Translations under genes and position numbers: made by a program
Shown here: positions 1-4,332 of the stretch, piece by piece
Position numbering within the stretch: position 1 is the first letter of the stretch
Layout: the number at the start of each line of letters is the position of its first letter
Notes under the pieces: model-generated
The model's input: the letters and a program-made list of their open reading frames with translations, nothing else
The model's database searches: none
Told to the model about the DNA's origin: nothing
NCBI GenBank assembly: GCA_001629235.1
Contig: LUSA01000003.1
Location: 1-5,508, forward strand
Reading direction: 5' to 3'
Length of the DNA stretch: 5,508 nt
Origin: Marine group II euryarchaeote REDSEA-S43_B8
GTDB taxonomy: Archaea; Thermoplasmatota; Poseidoniia; Poseidoniales; Thalassarchaeaceae

Positions 1-304
1 GGGTTAGCCCGTCGACGAAGATGAATCCGCTCTTTGTGTCGACCGATGCGACCTTCGCCTTCACCCCTGCCCTGCCCCTCGGCTGGCCAAGTCTCTTTCC
101 TCGGGAGTCGGCTTTCACGCAGTTAGGGTGGCTGAAGTCGCCTCTCGTGACTTCGACTTCGTCCCCCACCCTGACTGTGACCGAGCGAACATGTCTCAGG
201 TCTGGGTCGTCCGATATCAGGCGAGCTCGCATTCTCTTCCTCTTCACGTGGATGGGCGCGTCTCTCTGGGACGTTCTCTGCTTTCCTGCCTTCTTACTAA
301 CCAT
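1..304 (-). CDS. rpl24: Large-subunit ribosomal protein uL24 (L24), 3' end cut by window edge
   Basis: The minus-strand frame starting at ATG 304 stays open for 101 codons to the window edge. It begins MVSKKAGKQR and continues DAPIHVKRKRMRARL, the archaeal uL24 N-terminus (family consensus of the type MVSK.PRKQR...APLH.R). VRVGDEVEVTRGDF at residues 44-57 is the first half of the KOW domain, and KAKVASVDTKSGFIFVDG (82-99) is the second half. uL24 binds 23S rRNA early in large-subunit assembly and sits near the exit of the peptide tunnel. The start follows the uL14 stop by 9 bases, with an AGGTGA Shine-Dalgarno site at 310-315. The odd point is about 21 extra, mostly basic residues between the two KOW halves (residues 58-83), where archaeal proteins usually have about five; the KOW glycine before the lysine appears to be alanine. 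The family call is secure. The C-terminus is not in the window. Confidence 0.93.
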   Translation of the reverse strand, partial: MVSKKAGKQRTSQRDAPIHVKRKRMRARLISDDPDLRHVRSVTVRVGDEVEVTRGDFSHPNCVKADSRGKRLGQPRGRAGVKAKVASVDTKSGFIFVDGLT

Positions 305-313
305 CTATTTCAC

Positions 314-712
314 CTACACAATCTGTTTGGCCGTAGCCGCTATCCTTGGCCATCTCTCGGCCGCTTCTCTGCTGACAGGTCCCTTGATGTCTGAACCCTG
401 GACGTCGCCCCTATCGTTGGTGATGACGCATGCGTTGTCCTCGAATTGGACCCATGTCCCGTCAACCCTTCTGAAGGGCCTTGATTGCCTGACAATCACT
501 GCGGTGTATATCTGGCGCCTTGTCTCGGGGGTCCCTCTCCTCACGGTGACCCTGATCATGTCCCCCACTCCGGCGGATGGGTATCTCCTGGCTACTCCGC
601 CCTTCTTGAGGACGGTGATCAGTTGGACGACCTTGGCGCCGGTGTTGTCCACGCACTCCAGGCGGGCCTGCGTTGGTAGTGCGGAGGTCACCCTCCCTGG
701 TATTCCCTTCAT
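314..712 (-). CDS. rpl14: Large-subunit ribosomal protein uL14 (L14)
   Basis: This 132-residue protein has the usual archaeal length. It shows LECVDNTGAKVVQLITVL (residues 18-35), GVGDMIRVTVRRGTPETRR (48-66), the basic AVIVRQSRPFRRVDG (71-85) and FEDNACVITNDRGDVQGSDI (90-109), ending with GPVSREAAERWPRIA, all typical of archaeal/eukaryotic uL14. The family binds 23S rRNA at the subunit interface, close to uL3 and the factor-binding site, and forms an intersubunit bridge with 16S rRNA. The ATG at 712 overlaps the uS17 stop in an ATGA arrangement, so translation probably re-initiates. The upstream purine stretch (AAGGGGG) is a weaker ribosome site than elsewhere in the operon, which fits coupling. 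No defect is seen. Confidence 0.97.
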   Translation of the reverse strand: MKGIPGRVTSALPTQARLECVDNTGAKVVQLITVLKKGGVARRYPSAGVGDMIRVTVRRGTPETRRQIYTAVIVRQSRPFRRVDGTWVQFEDNACVITNDRGDVQGSDIKGPVSREAAERWPRIAATAKQIV

Positions 713-1041
713 TGCCCTGCCCCCTTCTCAATGACGCAGAACTTCACTGTCTTGGACAGTGGCCTGCATTCCATGATTCGGACGTTGTCGCCCGGGTTGA
801 GTTCGCCTATGCAGCTGGGGAGGTGGGCGGAATAGCGCCTGGTCCTTTTCTCGTATCTCTCGAACTTCTTCATGTACCTGGTAGTCTGCCTCTCGACTAC
901 TACTGTGTCCTGCATTCCTTCTGAGGACACCACGCCCGTGATTATCTGTCCGCGTAGCCTCAGAGTTCCGTAGAACGGGCAGTTCTTGCTTCCGTCCCAC
1001 TCCCCTTCGGGCTTGTTTACGTCTACGCCTATGTCTCTCAT
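709..1041 (-). CDS. rps17: Small-subunit ribosomal protein uS17 (S17)
   Basis: The 110-residue protein has the long archaeal form. MRDIGVDVNKPEG (1-13) and CPFYGTLRLRG (21-31) are the archaeal/eukaryotic N-terminal extension, followed by the OB-fold core GMQDTVVVERQTTRYMKKF (42-60). The signature GDNVRIMECRPLSKTVKF (84-101) ends the fold. uS17 is a primary 16S rRNA binder in the body of the small subunit. The ATG at 1041 lies 2 bases after the Rnp1 stop and has a full AGGAGGT Shine-Dalgarno site at 1049-1055, one of the strongest in the window. The 3' end overlaps rpl14 by 4 bases. Cysteines at 21, 77, 92 and 102 are present, but I do not claim metal binding. Confidence 0.97.
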   Translation of the reverse strand: MRDIGVDVNKPEGEWDGSKNCPFYGTLRLRGQIITGVVSSEGMQDTVVVERQTTRYMKKFERYEKRTRRYSAHLPSCIGELNPGDNVRIMECRPLSKTVKFCVIEKGAGQ

Positions 1042-1043
1042 AA

Positions 1044-1298
1044 TCAGGACCTCCTGTATCTCTTGCCGATTCTTTCCTCTGGCCTCTGGCCGACCGTGGA
1101 GCCGTTGATTTCATCTTCTTCGATAGTGAAGCGGATCGTGTCCTTGGCCATTGTGATCTCGTTGTTGCTGGTCTGGATGATGATGGTCCTCTTGGTCTCG
1201 TCCATTACTACTCCGGATACTCCGATCAGGGTCGGGTCTGTTGAGTCGATGACCTCCAGTTTCCTGGATAGCCAAGGTAGGTTGATCATCTGGGTCAT
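1044..1298 (-). CDS. rnp1: Ribonuclease P protein component 1 (Rnp1, p29/Rpp29/Pop4 family)
   Basis: This is an 84-residue protein of the size usual for archaeal p29. The Sm-like barrel signature is visible: LIGVSGVVMDETKRTIII (24-41), then TSNNEITMAKDTIRFTI (43-59), and the basic tail RPEERIGKRYRRS (72-84), matching the family pattern G..G.V.DE...T followed by a late R..KR. Rnp1 is a protein cofactor of the RNase P ribozyme, which removes the 5' leader of pre-tRNA; in archaea it pairs with Rpp21 to support the specificity domain of the RNA. Its place between SUI1 and rps17 is characteristic of archaeal operons. The ATG at 1298 directly follows the SUI1 stop (TAGATG) and has a GGAGGTG site at 1305-1311 with 6-base spacing, which favours it over the in-frame ATG at 1289. 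Confidence 0.94.
   Translation of the reverse strand: MTQMINLPWLSRKLEVIDSTDPTLIGVSGVVMDETKRTIIIQTSNNEITMAKDTIRFTIEEDEINGSTVGQRPEERIGKRYRRS
1049..1055 (-). promoter_or_regulatory. Shine-Dalgarno site AGGAGGT of rps17
   Basis: AGGAGGT is a full-length anti-Shine-Dalgarno match 7 bases before the ATG at 1041, within the end of rnp1. It shows that the lineage relies on leadered, Shine-Dalgarno-led initiation inside operons. Confidence 0.85.
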
Positions 1299-1598
1299 CT
1301 AGCGCACCTCCACCTGGTATCCGTTCTGCTCGAGTACCTTCGCAGCCTTCTTCTTGTGGTCCCCCTGTAGTTCGATTGTCCTGCCCTTGACGGTTCCTCC
1401 GCTTGCGCAGGCTCCCTTGAGTATCTTGGCTAGCTGGCCGATGTCGATCGCAGTGTCCTCTATGCCCTCCACCATTGTGACCATCTTTCCGTATCTCCTC
1501 CTGACCACTGAAATCACCGCCTTCTGCTGTTCTTTGGCTATCTCCTGACAAATACATAGGTCATATGGAAGCGCACACATGTTGCAAATTCCCGCCAA
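1299..1598 (-). CDS. sui1: Archaeal translation initiation factor aIF1 (SUI1 family), TTG start
   Basis: The 99-residue protein carries the SUI1/eIF1 fold: basic VRRRYGKMVTMVEGIED (32-48) followed by LAKILKGACASGGTVKG (56-72) and the closing TIELQGDHKKKAAKVL (74-89). The first 17 residues form a small Cys motif (C5, C8, C15, C17; CxxC then CxC), often seen at the head of archaeal aIF1 before the IAKEQQ-type segment, and probably binding zinc. aIF1 works at the P site of the small subunit to check start-codon pairing. The start is TTG at 1598: beginning at the ATG at 1580 would remove C5 and would leave the AAGGAGG site (1605-1611) too far away. The gene starts 1 base after the rpl29 stop and ends flush with the rnp1 ATG. 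The length is typical. Confidence 0.94.
   Translation of the reverse strand: MAGICNMCALPYDLCICQEIAKEQQKAVISVVRRRYGKMVTMVEGIEDTAIDIGQLAKILKGACASGGTVKGRTIELQGDHKKKAAKVLEQNGYQVEVR
1305..1311 (-). promoter_or_regulatory. Shine-Dalgarno site GGAGGTG of rnp1
   Basis: GGAGGTG lies 6 bases before the ATG at 1298, inside the end of the aIF1 gene. It selects this ATG over the in-frame ATG 9 bases later. Confidence 0.8.
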
Positions 1599-1599
1599 A

Positions 1600-1803
1600 T
1601 CACTCCTCCTTTTCCTGGTTCATCTTGGTTAGGAGCCTTGCTATGCTCCTCCTAGTCTGCTTGTAAGAGCCTGAGTTTGATGCTGACCCTCCAAGGGCCT
1701 GCTGGGATCTGAGTTGGAGCATCTCGTCGCGGAGATCCTCCAGGGTGGTTTCGCGCTGCTCCTGGTTCATCTCGTCGATCTCCTTGGCGCTTACGTGAGT
1801 CAT
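1600..1803 (-). CDS. rpl29: Large-subunit ribosomal protein uL29 (L29)
   Basis: This 67-residue, highly charged, all-helical protein fits uL29, which has two long antiparallel helices. SAKEIDEMNQEQRETTLEDL (5-24) matches the archaeal first helix (ASEIREMS.EE...L.EL), LRSQQALGGSASNSGSYK (31-48) is the loop with its conserved GG, and TRRSIARLLTKMNQEKEE (50-67) is the second helix (RRTIARILT..). uL29 sits on 23S rRNA next to uL23 at the tunnel exit, where it contributes to docking of factors such as signal recognition particle. The ATG at 1803 is 1 base after the uS3 stop, and the GGAGGAGGAA site at 1808-1817 lies within the end of rps3. Nothing unusual is seen. Confidence 0.95.
   Translation of the reverse strand: MTHVSAKEIDEMNQEQRETTLEDLRDEMLQLRSQQALGGSASNSGSYKQTRRSIARLLTKMNQEKEE
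1605..1611 (-). promoter_or_regulatory. Shine-Dalgarno site AAGGAGG deciding the aIF1 TTG start
   Basis: AAGGAGG is followed by AGTGAT and the TTG at 1598, a 6-base spacing; it overlaps the end of rpl29. It supports TTG rather than the ATG 18 bases downstream, which would cut off the first Cys of the zinc motif. Confidence 0.85.
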
Positions 1804-1804
1804 G

Positions 1805-2500
1805 TCATTCCTCCTCCCTTGCTGCCCTTTCCAGGGCCTCCTCTAGTTCGAGAGGGACGAATCCTGAAGCCTCGACCAATTCGGGTAGGCCTGATTCGCT
1901 TCTCTCCTGGATTGATATCTCGTGAGGCAGCTTTGTCCCTGGCCTCATGATCCTGACCGTACACCCGATTGTGCCGAGCTTCTTCACTGCCGTGGAGAAT
2001 CCTACGTCCATCAACTGCAGGGCTGTCTCGCCGCAGTACTTGATGTGCCCCTTCTGGAACTTCTCGACTCGGTGTCTGGCACCGGTAATCTTTCCGCTTA
2101 GGGTTACGATGCATCCCCTTGCACCCGCGTCCATGATGTTCTGGACTGTGCTGTGGCCCGCCCTTCTGAAGAACCAGCCCCTCTCGAGAGAGCTGGCTAG
2201 TCTGCTTGCCATCACCTGTGCGTTGGTTCTGGATTCCTCTATCTCCTCCACTTCGAGCTGTGGGTTGTCTAGGTCGAAGTCCTCCTGGAGTCTGCGCTGC
2301 AGGTCGTGGATTACCTTTCCTCTCCTGCCGATGACCCTTCCGACCTGTTCTGCCCGTAGGGTAACCTTGGTTCCCTCTGGGGTTCTGTTGAAGGTCAGGC
2401 CTCCGAATCCTGCCCTCTCCGTCTCCTTGAGCAGGAACTCGCGTACGAGTTGCCTGTCCACGTTTCTTCTGATCATCTTGTGAATGTTATTCTCCTTCAT
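1805..2500 (-). CDS. rps3: Small-subunit ribosomal protein uS3 (S3)
   Basis: This 231-residue protein has the archaeal/eukaryotic uS3 layout. An N-terminal KH type 2 domain includes FLLKETERAGFGGLTFNRT (22-40) and the GxxG loop VIGRRGKVIHDL (56-67, GRRG at 58-61). The C-terminal domain includes LERGWFFRRAGHSTVQ (105-120), ARGCIVTLSGKITGARHRVE (127-146) and the GYxxA-like region ALQLMDVGFSTAVKKLGTIG (160-179), then VRIMRPGTKLP (182-192) and an acidic tail ending REEE. uS3 lies in the head of the small subunit at the mRNA entry channel and contributes to the ribosomal helicase activity. The ATG at 2500 has a GAGGTGATC Shine-Dalgarno site at 2503-2511 overlapping the rpl22 stop. The frame is intact, in contrast to its upstream neighbour rpl22. 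Confidence 0.96.
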   Translation of the reverse strand: MKENNIHKMIRRNVDRQLVREFLLKETERAGFGGLTFNRTPEGTKVTLRAEQVGRVIGRRGKVIHDLQRRLQEDFDLDNPQLEVEEIEESRTNAQVMASRLASSLERGWFFRRAGHSTVQNIMDAGARGCIVTLSGKITGARHRVEKFQKGHIKYCGETALQLMDVGFSTAVKKLGTIGCTVRIMRPGTKLPHEISIQERSESGLPELVEASGFVPLELEEALERAAREEE

Positions 2501-2509
2501 GCGATCACC

Positions 2510-2952
2510 TCAGAACTCGTCCTCTCCCATCTCATCGTCCTCATCACCGAAGTACTCCAGGAAGATTTCCAGGTTTACTTGGTAGTGGTTGCTTGGAGTA
2601 GCTCTCCCCCTCGCCCTCGGCCTCATGTTCGTGGCTACTTGGCCGCGATGGGCAGCGACGTGGGTGATGACCATGTCCTCGGCGTCTATGTCGTCGAATC
2701 TCTGCCCCCTGCCATGGTGTTGCCTCCTCTGCCCTTGCGGGATCTGCGCTGGTACGGGATTGCCCTCTTCTTGGCGACCACGTCTTCCAGGTAGTCCCTG
2801 GCTATCTCGGCGTTCATCCCCCTGATTGCCTTGGCGATGTGGTAGCAGTGCTTGTGATGGCAGTCCAGGTTGACAGCCCTTGCAGTGACTAGGTTCGATC
2901 CCTCCAGGAGCTGGGTGTATCCGCTCTGTGGTCTTCCTTGTCTCCTGCTCAT
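2510..2952 (-). pseudogene. rpl22: Large-subunit ribosomal protein uL22 (L22), frameshifted with central helix missing
   Basis: Two pieces of uL22 lie in different frames. The first (ATG 2952, stop TAG at 2686) reads GYTQLL...VTARAV...IAKAIRGMNAEIARDYLEDV...KKRAIPY and runs out of homology at GGNTMAGGR (2701). The second, shifted by -1, starts at FDDIDAEDMVITHVAAHRG (from 2698), continues through the tunnel-lining hairpin RPRARGRATP and ends NLEIFLEYFGDEDDEMGEDEF with TGA at 2510. Joined they give about 146 residues against about 150-157 for archaeal uL22. The segment normally between the GR and the FD (a GRYPxKA..., about 22-24 residues) is absent. The lost piece must be 3n+1 bases, about 65-75. 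uL22 is essential for 50S assembly and lines the exit tunnel, so a true pseudogene in the only copy is unlikely and a cloning, sequencing or assembly deletion is the simplest reading. The start has GAGGTGAGA at 2955-2963. Confidence 0.9.
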
Positions 2953-2961
2953 TTTCTCACC

Positions 2962-3483
2962 TCACTTTAGCGCCACGTGCTGGGAAGATCGGGTTGCACC
3001 CACACCTGGTCCGGTGTGCGTAACCGACTTCCTAGTCTTGGCAAATTCACCCAGAGAGTGGCCGATCATTGGCGGAATTATCTCCAGGTTAACGAATTTC
3101 TGTCCATCGTGGACTCCAATAGTGGAACCTACCATCTCAGGGAGTACGTACATCCCCCTGCAGTGGGTCTTAACGGTCTTGCCGTTGCTGTTCCTGACCC
3201 TCTCTACGAGCTTCTGGCACTCCTCTGTCAGTCCTCTCCCGAGGGTTCTCTTCACTCTGGACGGCATCAGGGTCGCGATTGATAGTGCATCGGGGTCGTA
3301 GTCCTCGTTCTCTGGCTCGAAGCCGTTCCCCCAGGGGTAGAGCGGGATCTCCTTCAGCTCTTCGATGGTGTAGCCCCTCCACAGGAACTCCTTCTTCCTT
3401 CGCTCGGAGATCTTCGATCGCCTCTTCCTTGCCTGACGCCTGGCCATCTTTGCTGACCTGAACACCTTCCTCTTCCTTGCCAT
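2962..3483 (-). CDS. rps19: Small-subunit ribosomal protein uS19 (S19), long form
   Basis: The 173-residue protein contains the archaeal uS19 core: FLWRGYTIEEL (33-43), LMPSRVKRTLGRGLTEE (72-88), KTHCRGMYVLPEMVGSTIGV (105-124), IGHSLGEFAKTRKSV (140-154) and GVGATRSSQHVALK (160-173). uS19 sits in the head of the small subunit near uS13 and contacts the A-site region and the intersubunit bridge. It is longer than the usual 130-150 residues for two reasons: a very basic N-terminal extension of about 32 residues (ARKRKVF, RRQARKRR and similar), and an acidic, Pro/Trp-rich insertion (PLYPWGNGFEPENEDYDPDA, 47-66) after the first core helix. The first ATG (3483) is chosen because AAGGAG at 3492-3497 is correctly spaced; the ATG at residue 13 lacks such a site. 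The frame is intact, so these are probably real lineage features. Confidence 0.94.
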   Translation of the reverse strand: MARKRKVFRSAKMARRQARKRRSKISERRKKEFLWRGYTIEELKEIPLYPWGNGFEPENEDYDPDALSIATLMPSRVKRTLGRGLTEECQKLVERVRNSNGKTVKTHCRGMYVLPEMVGSTIGVHDGQKFVNLEIIPPMIGHSLGEFAKTRKSVTHTGPGVGATRSSQHVALK

Positions 3484-3488
3484 GATAT

Positions 3489-4040
3489 CTACTCCTTCTT
3501 CGACCGGCCTCTACCGGTTCTTTTCGGTGCTATGTTCCCGACCTTCTGTCCTGGTGGTGCGTTCCTAGCAACTGAGTTTGGCCCGTGGACAGCTTGGTGG
3601 TTTCCGCCTCCGTGAGGGTGATCTACTGGGTTCATTGCGACTCCGCTGACTGTGGGGTATTGCTTTCCTCTTGCCCTTGCCCTGTGGTGCGCGGCACCTG
3701 CCTTGAGTAGGGGTTTCTCGGTTCTGCCGTGGCCTCCGAGGACGACGATTGTGGCCCTGCAGTTGGCAGGCAGGTCCTTCGTACGGCCGCTGGGTAGCAG
3801 GACTCTGACGTAGTCGCCCATCCTGGTGTCAATCATTGCTGAGTTGCCTCCGGATCTGGCGATTTTTCCTCCGTCTCCTGGTCTCAACTCAACGTTGCAA
3901 ATCTGAGTCCCCTCTGGTATCTGTGCGAGAGTGGTCACGTTTCCTGGCCTTAGGGAGACCTTGTCTCCGAAGGCTACCGTCTGCCCTACTGATACTCCCT
4001 CTGGAGCCGCCAAGTGGGCGATTTGCCCGTCCTCGAACTT
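3489..4040 (-). pseudogene. rpl2: Large-subunit ribosomal protein uL2 (L2), N-terminal third missing
   Basis: The last 183 codons of uL2 are present and in frame. The piece opens KFEDGQIAHLAAPEGVSVGQ and goes on with PEGTQICNVELRPGDGGK, CRATIVVLGGHGRTEKPLLKAG, VAMNPVDHPHGGGNHQAVHG and ends RNAPPGQKVG...KRTGRGRSKKE; the VDHPHGGG loop belongs to the peptidyl-transferase-adjacent end. Archaeal uL2 is about 240 residues, so about 60 N-terminal residues (the GRRxxxQRRGRG...APSHR part) are absent. Homology starts inside the uL23 stop (4039-4041) and the frame meets a stop at 4050-4052 upstream. No start codon with a ribosome site precedes it; the TTG at 4013 (LAAPEG) is an internal Leu codon. This is the only gene in the window without a plausible start. 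A deletion of roughly 180-200 bases between rpl23 and rpl2 explains it; artefact or degenerate copy cannot be told apart here. Confidence 0.88.
3492..3497 (-). promoter_or_regulatory. Shine-Dalgarno site AAGGAG deciding the uS19 start
   Basis: AAGGAG is 8 bases before the ATG at 3483 and overlaps the uL2 end. It supports the first ATG and so the basic N-terminal extension, instead of the internal Met at residue 13. Confidence 0.8.
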
Positions 4041-4326
4041 AGAACGCTCCTAGCTTGAGCGCAGCCTCCTCTGCATCGTATCCGTCGGCCAGGCGAATGC
4101 TTGCATGCTTCCCTGTCCTGTTGATTCTGACGTTGACCTTGGCCACCTTGACTTCGAGGAGGGTCTCGATTGCCTCCTTGATGTCCTTCTTGGTGGCCTC
4201 CCTCCTAACGATGAACTCGATCCTGTTGTTGTTCTCCATGTATCCCCCCTCCGGATCGGCTATTCTCCTGGCGTCCAGAGTCTTCTCTGTGATCCATGGC
4301 ATGATAATTACGTCATATGGGTCCAT
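4039..4326 (-). CDS. rpl23: Large-subunit ribosomal protein uL23 (L23)
   Basis: The 95-residue protein matches archaeal uL23. It shows DVIIMPWITEKTLDAR (5-20) with the conserved P..TEK, then NRIEFIVRREATKKDIKEAI (34-53), the VKVAKVNVRINRTGKHASIRL strand region (59-79) and ends DAEEAALKLGAF (84-95), the usual hydrophobic finish. uL23 binds 23S rRNA domain III and forms the main docking site for signal recognition particle and the secretory channel at the tunnel exit, next to uL29. The ATG at 4326 lies 6 bases after the uL4 stop and has a modest GGAGTGA site just upstream. The C-terminal Phe and the TAA stop coincide with the start of the truncated uL2 homology, so the deletion junction is very near; the last one or two residues could have been altered, though the length looks complete. 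Confidence 0.93.
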   Translation of the reverse strand: MDPYDVIIMPWITEKTLDARRIADPEGGYMENNNRIEFIVRREATKKDIKEAIETLLEVKVAKVNVRINRTGKHASIRLADGYDAEEAALKLGAF

Positions 4327-4332
4327 CTTGAA

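Noticed and set aside
21..734. A 237-codon open frame on the plus strand opposite uL24 and uL14.
   Set aside because: It lies antisense to two well-supported ribosomal-protein genes, crosses their boundaries, has no ribosome site and gives a low-complexity Leu/Ser/Thr/Pro-rich product, as expected from antisense reading of this codon usage.
1947..2483. A 178-codon plus-strand open frame opposite uS3.
   Set aside because: It is the exact antisense of the conserved uS3 gene, and its product has no recognisable domain.
2696..2710. Programmed -1 ribosomal frameshifting at A-GGG-GGC to join the two uL22 frames.
   Set aside because: The direction of shift fits, but the heptamer is not a good slippery site, and the product would still lack the conserved central helix. 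A physical deletion explains both facts.
3489..4013. A naturally short uL2 of 174 residues starting at TTG 4013.
   Set aside because: Conserved uL2 residues (FEDGQIAH) continue in frame upstream of that TTG, and no ribosome site precedes it.
4014..4060. An intron or inserted element separating the uL2 N-terminus from the rest.
   Set aside because: There is no extra sequence here; the uL23 end and uL2 homology touch, so material is missing rather than inserted.
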